A stretch of 64,000 nt of DNA from Bacillus sp. FJAT-50079 (GTDB lineage Bacteria > Bacillota > Bacilli > Bacillales > Bacillaceae_C): assembly GCF_018343515.1 (NCBI RefSeq), contig NZ_JAGYPD010000003.1, positions 574,116 through 638,115 of the forward strand. The letters run 5' to 3'. A program made the position numbers and the translations under genes. Of the stretch, positions 18,303 to 25,703 are shown piece by piece. The notes beneath the pieces are model-generated. The model ran no database searches and was not told the DNA's origin. It saw only the letters and a program-made list of their open reading frames with translations. Each line of letters starts with the position of its first letter. Positions within the stretch are counted from its first letter, which is position 1.

Positions 18303-19357
18303 TGGGGAAATATAAAAGCTTTCGCATCTGGAAGGGAAACATTTCTTTTCTTGTTGATAGACGGGCGGTAAACGTTATTTGGATTTTAGCGGGAATCTCC
18401 GTTGCTATATTTATTATTGGAGTCGGACTAGGGGATATGAAAATAAATCCGTTCACCGTTCTTCATGTCTTTTTTGGTGGCGGTGATGATTTCGAAAGAC
18501 TTGTCGTTTTACAATTCCGCTTGCCGCGCATGATCGTATCTGTACTTGTTGGGATGGCGCTTGCGGTTGCAGGGGGAATCCTTCAGGGAATCATTCGAAA
18601 TCCGCTTGCTTCCCCCGATATTATCGGAATTACTGGGGGAGCGAGTGTAGCGGTAGTAAGCTTTTTAGCGTTATTTAGCGATGCGAATAATTCATTAAAG
18701 GTTGGAATTGAATGGCTTCCTGCCGCTGCATTTATCGGTGCTACATTCACGGGGTTACTCGTTTATTTTCTCGCTTGGCGCAATGGTGTTTCACCGATCA
18801 GGCTTGTTCTTATAGGAATTGGGATTTCCGCGCTTATGCAAGCTTTTACAACGATGGTGATGATATTAGGTCCGATTTATCAGGCGAGTCAGGCGAATAT
18901 ATGGATCACTGGAACCGTAAATGGCGCAAATTGGGAGCATGTTGCTGTTCTTTTACCAATCGTCATTGTTCTTTTATGTATCGCGATCATTTCTGCCCGA
19001 AAAATCAATGTCCAAGAGCTTGGTGATGAACTTGCGACAGGAATAGGAAGCAAGGTGCAAAAACAGCGCTTTTTTCTATTGTTAATTGGGACAGGATTAG
19101 TTGGAGCAGCAGTCGCTTTCGCTGGTGGAATTGGGTTTGTCGGTCTGATGGCACCACATATGGCGAGACGGCTTGTTGGTTCTACCTTCGGTGCGCTGCT
19201 TCCTGCTTCTGCAATCATTGGCAGCGTTCTTGTTTTATTAGCAGATTTGATTGGGCGGACATTATTTTTACCACTGGAGGTACCTGCGGGAGTATTCACG
19301 GCAGCAATTGGTGCACCATATTTTATTTATCTTTTATTTAAAACGAGGAATGTGTAA
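18302..19357 (+). CDS. yfhA: Iron-siderophore ABC permease, YfhA-like
   Basis: This 351-aa second FecCD-type permease carries FRLPRMIVSVLVGMALAVAGG, IIRNPLASPDIIGITGGASV, VNGANWEHV, and GGIGFVGLMAPHMARRLVG. It is longer at the N-terminus than its partner by a basic cytoplasmic segment. Order and sequence match the B. subtilis YfiZ-YfhA pair. The ATPase follows after 12 bp. Confidence 0.88.
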   Translation: MGKYKSFRIWKGNISFLVDRRAVNVIWILAGISVAIFIIGVGLGDMKINPFTVLHVFFGGGDDFERLVVLQFRLPRMIVSVLVGMALAVAGGILQGIIRNPLASPDIIGITGGASVAVVSFLALFSDANNSLKVGIEWLPAAAFIGATFTGLLVYFLAWRNGVSPIRLVLIGIGISALMQAFTTMVMILGPIYQASQANIWITGTVNGANWEHVAVLLPIVIVLLCIAIISARKINVQELGDELATGIGSKVQKQRFFLLLIGTGLVGAAVAFAGGIGFVGLMAPHMARRLVGSTFGALLPASAIIGSVLVLLADLIGRTLFLPLEVPAGVFTAAIGAPYFIYLLFKTRNV

Positions 19358-19369
19358 GGGGTGTAAGTC

Positions 19370-20185
19370 GTGGAAACGATCGAAACGAAACAATTAACTT
19401 TATCATACGGTGATCAACTCATTATTGATGAATTAAATTTAACGATACCAAAAGGTGAGATCACTGTTTTTATCGGTGGAAATGGTTGCGGCAAATCGAC
19501 ACTTCTTCGCTCCATTGCAAGATTGCTCAAGCCAAAAGGTGGCTCTGTCCTGTTAGCAGGCGAAGACATTGCCAAACTTCCAACGAAGGGAGTTGCGAAA
19601 AGACTAGCTATTTTACCGCAAACGGCGATTGCGCCTGAAGGACTGTCCGTATTACAACTTGTTAAACAAGGGAGATATCCTTATCAGTCATGGCTTAAAC
19701 AATGGTCCAATCAAGATGAAATGGTAGTGAATCGGGCATTGGCAGCAACAGGAATGGAAACGATGAAGGAGCGCTTGGTCGATGAGCTTTCTGGCGGGCA
19801 GCGGCAAAGGGCTTGGATTGCGATGACGCTTGCACAAGATACAGAAATTTTATTGTTAGACGAGCCAACTACTTATTTAGACATGACACATCAAATTGAG
19901 ATTTTAGATTTATTATTCGAATTGAATGAAAGGGAGGGCCGGACGATTGTGATGGTATTGCATGATTTGAATTTGGCATGTAGATACGCTCACAATATCG
20001 TCGCCATTCGTGATCGACAAGTATATGCACAAGGGAAACCGGAAGACGTAATTAACAGCACGCTAGTTTATGATGTATTTAATATGCATTGTCAAATTAC
20101 TGTCGATCCGCTTTTTGGCACTCCGCTATGCATTCCACATGGACGAGGAAGACGTCTGAAAATCAGCGGCGTACAAAGCCGCTGA
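19370..20185 (+). CDS. yusV: Iron-siderophore ABC ATPase, YusV-like
   Basis: This 271-aa FecE-type ATPase has Walker [10 protein letters not shown] (about residues 37-45), Q-loop LPQTA, signature [17 protein letters not shown], Walker [13 protein letters not shown] and switch HDLN. It starts at GTG with RBS AAGGGG. In B. subtilis YusV is shared by several siderophore importers and encoded elsewhere; here it is in the same operon as its permeases. The stop codon falls inside the terminator hairpin. Confidence 0.9.
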   Translation: METIETKQLTLSYGDQLIIDELNLTIPKGEITVFIGGNGCGKSTLLRSIARLLKPKGGSVLLAGEDIAKLPTKGVAKRLAILPQTAIAPEGLSVLQLVKQGRYPYQSWLKQWSNQDEMVVNRALAATGMETMKERLVDELSGGQRQRAWIAMTLAQDTEILLLDEPTTYLDMTHQIEILDLLFELNEREGRTIVMVLHDLNLACRYAHNIVAIRDRQVYAQGKPEDVINSTLVYDVFNMHCQITVDPLFGTPLCIPHGRGRRLKISGVQSR

Positions 20186-20191
20186 TTTTTA
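20158..20191. terminator. Bidirectional terminator overlapping yusV stop
   Basis: AAAATCAGCGGC and GCCGCTGATTTTT form a perfect stem with a 7-nt loop. It includes the last codons of yusV and faces the convergent gene at 20189. Confidence 0.9.
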
Positions 20192-20653
20192 TATTTTTCG
20201 AATGTGAATATAGTACGTAATAATTTGAACAACTGGAATGAACAAGATCAAGTAAATTGGAAAATGAATAAATTGATTTTGAAAAAGGGGGAAAAATACA
20301 AACAAGGTGGCGGCAATTGACGCTGATATCCACGTTGCAATAAACGCCTTTCTACAAGCCTCCCCTGAGATCTGCTGTTCACGCTCATCTTCTTCTGTAA
20401 ATTCGAAAGGATAGAGCCAAAGGGAACGTTTGTCTTTGTGTTTTCTTTTGCCAAAATAAAAAAAAGACAAAATAAGTGTAAACACGAGCAGCAATAAAAG
20501 AGGTAAAAAATAAAAGTTAATTTCCCATGGTGGCTCGGGATTTTTTAATATATGGGCGAACTGGCTGAGCATATCATAAAGAGAAATTAACACCCATCCA
20601 ATAATAAGGATCGACAAGAGGCTTAATATCATCGATACGAACGGTTTTTTCAT
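20189..20653 (-). CDS. Membrane protein of unknown function paired with an XRE regulator
   Basis: This 154-aa protein has two N-terminal hydrophobic helices (about 5-35 and 45-70), a charged cytoplasmic segment with EFTEEDEREQQISGEACRKAF (the EDERE...A pattern recalls DUF2178-like proteins) and two C-terminal helices. ATG 20653 follows GGAGGAATAG; the longer frame to 20716 overlaps the regulator and lacks an RBS. It is 2 bp from the XRE gene, so the two form one unit. Such XRE-plus-membrane-protein pairs are common in Firmicutes; function not established. Confidence 0.75.
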   Translation of the reverse strand: MKKPFVSMILSLLSILIIGWVLISLYDMLSQFAHILKNPEPPWEINFYFLPLLLLLVFTLILSFFYFGKRKHKDKRSLWLYPFEFTEEDEREQQISGEACRKAFIATWISASIAATLFVFFPLFQNQFIHFPIYLILFIPVVQIITYYIHIRKI

Positions 20654-20655
20654 TA

Positions 20656-20865
20656 CTATTCCTCCTTTTCTTCTAACCAAAACACTTCTTCCATCGGGAG
20701 CTTGACTGCTTGGCAAATGGCTAGCCCGAGCAATAACGATGGAACATAGTCACCTTTTTCAATCGCCGCAATCGTTTGGCGTGTCACCCCTGCCAAGTTT
20801 GCCAAGTCAGTTTGCGAATAATTAAAACGAGCGCGTAGCTCTTTTACACGATTTTGCAAGATCAC
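20656..20865 (-). CDS. Small XRE-family transcriptional regulator
   Basis: This 69-aa protein is a single Cro/C1-type HTH (about residues 5-60): VKELRARFNYSQTDLANLAGVTRQTIAAIEKGDYVPSLLLGLAIC. It starts at GTG 20865, 8 nt after AAGGAGG; the longer frame to 20994 has no RBS. This YozG-like size has no effector domain. It is probably autoregulatory and controls the adjacent membrane protein gene. Confidence 0.88.
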   Translation of the reverse strand: MILQNRVKELRARFNYSQTDLANLAGVTRQTIAAIEKGDYVPSLLLGLAICQAVKLPMEEVFWLEEKEE

Positions 20866-20987
20866 ATATGCAACCTCCTTGTTAAGTTGACTTAACATTC
20901 TATTTGTATTGTATGTTGTAATTAACAAAATGTAAAGGCTATTTAACATCAATTTGGTTGGAATGTAATGAATTGGGTAATACGCAA

Positions 20988-21022
20988 AAAACACCCGAAA
21001 AGTAATTACACTTCGGGTGTTA
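20988..21022 (-). terminator. Terminator at end of glcF
   Basis: AACACCCGAA and TTCGGGTGTTTTTT (minus strand) form a strong stem. The glcF stop codon is inside the loop side. Confidence 0.85.
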
Positions 21023-22322
21023 AGGCAGCTAACAGTACATCGGCAATATGTACAGCTTCAATTTTTTCACTTAAACCAGCACGCTCGATTCCAAGCTTCA
21101 TTTGCAGTAGACATCCCGGGTTAGCTGTGACGATCATGCCTGGTTGAACCGCCTCAACCTTTTTCATTTTATGATCGAGAATTTGCATCGACATGTCCGG
21201 TTCAACGATATTATATATCCCGGCTGATCCGCAACAGCGATCTGCCTCGGGTAATTCTCGGTACTCAGCGTCATCAATTGCTTGAATTAATGTGCGAGGT
21301 GCAGAGGCAGTATGCATGACATTACGCAAATGGCAGGAATCTTGATAAGTGAGAATCGTTCCGGACAAACGCAAACGATGCAAACGGTGGAAGTCAAGCT
21401 CAACGAGAATTTGCGAAATATCCTTGAGCTTACTCGTAAATTCTTTTGCACGCTCGCTCCACTCCAATTGGTCAGCTAATAAGTGATCATAGCCGATAAG
21501 AAAGCCGCCACAGCCTCCCGCATTGGTTACAATATAATCTGCTCCTGTTGCCTCAAAAGCTAAAATATTTTTCTTCGCAAGCTCGATCGCTTTTGCCTTT
21601 TCACCACTATGCCCGTGCAAAGCGCCACAGCAGCCTTGATCTTTCGGAATGATAACATCGCAGCCAGCGAGTTGGAGAAGCTTCATTGTTGCGTCATTCG
21701 TTCCCATAAACATCGTGTCCATCAGGCAGCCTGAAAAGAAGGCGACGGTCGCTTTTTTTCCGCCTTTTGCTTGTAAAAAATCGGGGCGGACTTTCATTTC
21801 TTTCTTTTTAGGGACAGATGGTAATACTCGCTCCATTTGTGCTAAGTTTTCTGGAAAGAGCTTCATAAATCCAATTTTACGAACGGTTTTTTGCAAACCG
21901 GATCGTTGATAAAAGCCGAGTAAGCCTGTTACATTCACCATCCGATTTTGATGGGGAAAGAGCCCTTCAAATACGGTATTTCGCAATGTTTTCACAGGGA
22001 GGCTTTGCTTTTTATTTTGCCAAATAATATCGCGAGCGTCTTCGAGTAACATTCCGTAATTCACACCAGCCGGACAGGCTGGTTCACAGGCACGGCAGCC
22101 AAGGCAAAGGTCGAGCGCTTCCTCAACATCATCATCAAAATCAATCAAACCATCAGCAACTGCTTTCATTAAAGCAATTCTTCCGCGAGGGGAATGTTTT
22201 TCTTGAAAATTCGTTTCGATATATGTAGGACAGGCAGGCAAGCAGAAGCCGCAGCGCATGCAGTTGAGCAATTCATCCATATCCATTTTTTCCGAAAACT
22301 GTTGCTGGATGGTTGTGGTCAT
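21006..22322 (-). CDS. glcF: Glycolate oxidase iron-sulfur subunit GlcF
   Basis: This 438-aa Fe-S protein has two ferredoxin motifs near the N-terminus (CMRCGFCLPACP, about residues 20-31, and CLGCRACEPACP, about 72-83). Two cysteine-rich CCG domains follow (GCCGALHGHSG near 240 and RCCGSAGIYN near 370). It passes electrons from the GlcD flavin to the membrane quinone pool during oxidation of glycolate, or possibly another 2-hydroxyacid such as lactate. The ATG overlaps the glcD stop by 4 bp. It corresponds to YsfD of B. subtilis. Confidence 0.92.
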   Translation of the reverse strand: MTTTIQQQFSEKMDMDELLNCMRCGFCLPACPTYIETNFQEKHSPRGRIALMKAVADGLIDFDDDVEEALDLCLGCRACEPACPAGVNYGMLLEDARDIIWQNKKQSLPVKTLRNTVFEGLFPHQNRMVNVTGLLGFYQRSGLQKTVRKIGFMKLFPENLAQMERVLPSVPKKKEMKVRPDFLQAKGGKKATVAFFSGCLMDTMFMGTNDATMKLLQLAGCDVIIPKDQGCCGALHGHSGEKAKAIELAKKNILAFEATGADYIVTNAGGCGGFLIGYDHLLADQLEWSERAKEFTSKLKDISQILVELDFHRLHRLRLSGTILTYQDSCHLRNVMHTASAPRTLIQAIDDAEYRELPEADRCCGSAGIYNIVEPDMSMQILDHKMKKVEAVQPGMIVTANPGCLLQMKLGIERAGLSEKIEAVHIADVLLAALTPEV

Positions 22323-23731
22323 TGTGATACCACCACCCTTTTTCTGCTTTCCTTTGCAAATACTTTTCCGGGATTCATAATGTTATTTGGATCAAATGCC
22401 GATTTAATCGCTTTCATTGCTGCGATTCCTTCAGGAGCGAGCTTCCATTCAAGATAGGGTGCCTTAACAATGCCAACACCATGCTCACCTGTAATTGTAC
22501 CGCCAAGTTCAATTGCTGCTGCAAAAATTTCTTCAAACGCTTTTTCAACTCGTTCCATCTCATCCTTGTCCCGAATGTCTGTCGGACATGTTGGATGTAA
22601 ATTGCCATCCCCGGCATGCCCAAACGTACAAATCATTACATCGTATTTTTGAGCAATTTTTTCAATAGCATTGACCATTTTTGCAATTTCCGATCTTGGA
22701 ACGGTTGCATCTTCAAGAATCGTCGTTGGCTTTAAGCGAGCAAGCGCTGATAAAGCAGAGCGTCGGGCCATGCTAAGCTTTGCGGCTGTTTCTACATCAG
22801 CTGCAATTTCTACTGATTCCGCCGCCTGTTCTTGACAGATCGTAGCGATCATTTCAATATCACGATCAACAATTTCAGCAGGGCCATCTTGTTCGATTAA
22901 TAAGACGGCTTTTACATTTGTCGGTAAGCCAATTTTTGCAAAATCTTCGACTGCTTCCAGCGTTGGCTGATCTAAAAATTCAAGTGTTGCCGGTATGATT
23001 TTGTTTGCAATGATTTTAGATACGGAGCGGGCCGCCGCATCGAGATCTTGATATAAAGCGAGTAATGTTTTTTTTGTTTCCGGCATTGGAATGAGCTTTA
23101 ATGTCGCTTCGGTAATTACCCCAAGAGTACCTTCAGATCCAACGAATAACCTAGTCAAATCATAGCCAGCGACATCTTTAGCTAACTTTCCACCCGTGCG
23201 AATGATATCGCCATTCGGGAGAACGATTTCAAGTGCCAATACATAATCGCGGGTAACCCCGTATTTTAGTCCGCGCAACCCACCTGAGTTTTCATTTATA
23301 TTCCCGCCAATTGTAGAGATGCTCATCGAACTTGGATCGGGTGGATAGAATAAACCTTTTGCCTCGACCGCACGGATGAGATCGAGAGTAATGACCCCGG
23401 GCTGAACCGTAACTGTTAGATTTTCTTCATCAATTTCGAGAATATTGTTCATATGCTTGAACAATAAAACGATACCGCCTTCAATCGGAGTCGTTCCCGC
23501 ACATAAATTTGTTCCTGAGCCTCGAGGGACAATCGGAATCTGAAATTTATCGCAAAGCCGCAAAATCTCTGAGATCTCTTTTGTCGATCGGGGTGCAACG
23601 ACAACGTCAGGCATCGACTGAAACTGTGGTGTTGCATCATACGAATATACCAATCTACCAACTTGTGAATCATCAACATTCTCCTTGCCAACGATGGCAA
23701 TTAACTTCTCAATGATTTGTCGTGTAAGCAT
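22319..23731 (-). CDS. glcD: Glycolate oxidase FAD subunit GlcD
   Basis: This 470-aa flavoprotein has an FAD-binding-4 domain (about residues 38-175) with PRGSGTNLCAGTTPI, PPDPSSMSISTIGGNINENSGG and GSEGTLGVITEATL. A C-terminal FAD-oxidase domain ends in FGHAGDGNLHPT and GEHGVGIVKAPYL. It oxidises glycolate to glyoxylate. It starts at ATG with a strong GTAGGAGGGG ribosome binding site. Expressed together with glcF; the same family includes D-lactate dehydrogenases, so substrate is probable rather than certain. Confidence 0.92.
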   Translation of the reverse strand: MLTRQIIEKLIAIVGKENVDDSQVGRLVYSYDATPQFQSMPDVVVAPRSTKEISEILRLCDKFQIPIVPRGSGTNLCAGTTPIEGGIVLLFKHMNNILEIDEENLTVTVQPGVITLDLIRAVEAKGLFYPPDPSSMSISTIGGNINENSGGLRGLKYGVTRDYVLALEIVLPNGDIIRTGGKLAKDVAGYDLTRLFVGSEGTLGVITEATLKLIPMPETKKTLLALYQDLDAAARSVSKIIANKIIPATLEFLDQPTLEAVEDFAKIGLPTNVKAVLLIEQDGPAEIVDRDIEMIATICQEQAAESVEIAADVETAAKLSMARRSALSALARLKPTTILEDATVPRSEIAKMVNAIEKIAQKYDVMICTFGHAGDGNLHPTCPTDIRDKDEMERVEKAFEEIFAAAIELGGTITGEHGVGIVKAPYLEWKLAPEGIAAMKAIKSAFDPNNIMNPGKVFAKESRKRVVVSQ

Positions 23732-23862
23732 AAATCCCCCTCCTACGTTTAAATTATATCGTAAATAGTTGACAAGTGAAGGAATAAAAAAAGTATTCCG
23801 GTAATTTAGCGGTGGATGAAAAGAGTTTTTATGTATAAAACAGGCAATCGATCAATTTCCAA

Positions 23863-23901
23863 TAAAAAACCTGAAGCGCTAATGCTTCAGGTTTTTTAAA
23901 A
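23863..23901 (-). terminator. Terminator after the CotF-like genes
   Basis: AAAAAACCTGAAGC - GCTAAT - GCTTCAGGTTTTTT is a perfect stem with A and T tracts, 40 bp past the stop at 23941. Confidence 0.9.
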
Positions 23902-23940
23902 AGAAATCATCTAATTGCTTTGCTAGGGAGATTTTTCCCC

Positions 23941-24294
23941 TTACTGCATGCCGCCATTATAAGGAAACTGATTCGTATAACCAACATGCTGTTGATATGA
24001 TTGTTGAATTTTTTGTTCGTCTTGGGCCTCTAGTTTGTACCAGCCTTTTTGGAACATGAGATTAAATAAATTCCGCTGCGCTTGCTCTGTTTCTGTATAT
24101 ATAGCGAGTAAATCATCATAAAGATGTTGGTGGCTTGCTTCATGTATAGCGGTTGTGTAAGAGCTTGTCATATACTTTTCCGTTGCTAGCATGTCATTGA
24201 CAAAATCACGTTCGTTCATTTGCGGTGTTTTTGGAATTTGCATCGCTGGATTTTGAATACTTTTTCCGTTTTGGTTTGGATTTTGATTTTGCAT
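23941..24294 (-). CDS. yusN: CotF-like spore coat protein, YusN-type
   Basis: This is a 117-aa protein with an Asn/Gln/Pro-rich N-terminus and a CotF/ferritin-like helical domain (NERDFVNDMLATEKYMTSSYTTAIHEASHQHLYDDLLAIYT..., about residues 28-100, cited in part). It has a Gln/Tyr-rich tail. ATG 24294 is preferred over GTG 24303 because of the GGAGGTG ribosome binding site 7 nt away. Two such genes are adjacent and next to the fadM homologue, as for B. subtilis yusN. Location in the spore coat is inferred from the family. Confidence 0.8.
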   Translation of the reverse strand: MQNQNPNQNGKSIQNPAMQIPKTPQMNERDFVNDMLATEKYMTSSYTTAIHEASHQHLYDDLLAIYTETEQAQRNLFNLMFQKGWYKLEAQDEQKIQQSYQQHVGYTNQFPYNGGMQ

Positions 24295-24308
24295 CGTAAG
24301 CACCTCCG

Positions 24309-24584
24309 TTATTGCATTAATGTATTAGAATGCTGTTTTTCTTGTAGGTGGAATAGTAATTTTTCGTAGTGACGTTGATGCATTTGCCCACAAGCGTTAA
24401 GCGCTTGTTTGAGTTGCGGATCTTGACATTGAGTAGCAAAGAAATGCGCTTTTTTTGTTGCAAGCAAGTTCCATGAAAGCATATCATTAATATAAGCGAA
24501 ATCTTTTGTCGTAATAATATGTGGTGGTTGCTGCATGATCGGTTGCTGATGTTGACCGGGCTGGTTCATTTGTTGATTGTGCAT
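24309..24584 (-). CDS. Second CotF-like spore coat protein
   Basis: This 91-aa protein has a Gln/His/Pro-rich N-terminus (MHNQQMNQPGQHQQP), then a helical CotF-like region (DFAYINDMLSWNLLATKKAHFFATQCQDPQLKQAL, cited in part) and HQRHYEKLLFHLQ. ATG 24584 has an excellent AAAGGAGGG site, so the longer frame is rejected. It lies 14 bp upstream of the YusN-type gene in the same direction and is likely cotranscribed under a late mother-cell sigma factor; no promoter was resolved in the 83-bp divergent gap to fadM. Confidence 0.78.
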   Translation of the reverse strand: MHNQQMNQPGQHQQPIMQQPPHIITTKDFAYINDMLSWNLLATKKAHFFATQCQDPQLKQALNACGQMHQRHYEKLLFHLQEKQHSNTLMQ

Positions 24585-24667
24585 AAACAATCCCTCCTTT
24601 ATTTTCATGATTTAGCTTGCCTGAATGGGGTGAAATTATGCAAAATTTGATGCATGGAGGAAACTTT

Positions 24668-25582
24668 ATGGAAAATGTGATTCGCCAATTCTTTTTATTT
24701 TTATCAAAAAGTAAAGTGCTCACAAAAGTGGCCAAAAAATACGGTCTTCATTTCGGTGCGGCAAGATTTGTCGCGGGAGAAACGATTGAGCAAGCAATAA
24801 GTGTCATTAAGCAATTAAATGAAAAAGGTTTGGCTGTGACGCTCGATCATTTAGGGGAGTTCGTTAAAAGTGAAAAAGAAGCTTATGAGAGAACGGAGCA
24901 AGCGATTGAAGCGATTCGAGCAATACGCCGTGCAGGGGTAAATTCGCAATTATCGTTAAAGCTTACATCGCTTGGGTTAGATATTTCGTCTGAGCTTGTC
25001 CTTAAAAATATGAGAGAAATTCTTGATGTTGCAAAACAAGAAGATGTGTTCGTTACAATCGATATGGAAGATTATGGACATTGCCAACAAACACTTGAAC
25101 TGTTTAAAAAGTTAAAATCAGAATATGACCGAGTTGGCACTGTTATTCAGGCGTATTTATATCGGTCAGCGAGTGATATGGAAGATCTACATCAATATTT
25201 CCCACATCTTCGACTCGTGAAAGGAGCTTATAAAGAATCATCAGAAGTTGCTTTCCCTGAAAAAAAAGATGTGGACGAAAACTTTAAGCAAATCATTCAA
25301 CACCAGCTTTTGCGTGGGCATTATACTGCAATAGCCACGCATGATGATGCGATTCTTGATTTCACAACATTGATTGTAAAGGAAAATGGTATTTCAACCG
25401 ATCAATTTGAATATCAAATGTTATATGGAATTCGAACAGAGCGACAATTGCAATTGCAACAGGAAGGATATACAATGCGCATTTATTTACCGTATGGAAC
25501 CGATTGGTACGGGTATTTTATGCGTAGGCTCGCTGAACGACCAGCAAATGTTGCCTTTGTTTTGAAAGGAATTTTCAGATAG
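24668..25582 (+). CDS. fadM: Proline dehydrogenase-family protein, YusM/FadM
   Basis: This 304-aa PRODH-fold (TIM barrel) flavoenzyme shows KYGLHFGAARFVAGETIEQAI, VTLDHLGE, SLKLTSLGLDIS, the FAD-binding RLVKGAYKE and the C-terminal RIYLPYGTDWYGYFMRRLAERPAN with the substrate-binding Arg pair. It starts at ATG 24668 with GGAGG. Chemistry of the family is oxidation of L-proline to pyrroline-5-carboxylate. Its place next to the fad operon is conserved with B. subtilis, where the role beside proline use is uncertain. Confidence 0.88.
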   Translation: MENVIRQFFLFLSKSKVLTKVAKKYGLHFGAARFVAGETIEQAISVIKQLNEKGLAVTLDHLGEFVKSEKEAYERTEQAIEAIRAIRRAGVNSQLSLKLTSLGLDISSELVLKNMREILDVAKQEDVFVTIDMEDYGHCQQTLELFKKLKSEYDRVGTVIQAYLYRSASDMEDLHQYFPHLRLVKGAYKESSEVAFPEKKDVDENFKQIIQHQLLRGHYTAIATHDDAILDFTTLIVKENGISTDQFEYQMLYGIRTERQLQLQQEGYTMRIYLPYGTDWYGYFMRRLAERPANVAFVLKGIFR

Positions 25583-25668
25583 TAGAGAAAGTTTAGGATT
25601 GAAACAATTTGGGAAATCCGCTATATTTAAAGTAATCTAATATCATTTATATTTTTTTAATCATAAAA

Positions 25669-25686
25669 TGAATGATCATTCATTCA
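25669..25686. promoter_or_regulatory. FadR operator upstream of fadN
   Basis: TGAATGATCATTCATTCA matches the Bacillus FadR consensus TGAATGAMTANTCATTCA closely and lies 17 bp before the fadN start. Repression would be lifted by long-chain acyl-CoA. Confidence 0.85.
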
Positions 25687-25703
25687 ATAAAGAGGGGGAA
25701 TAG

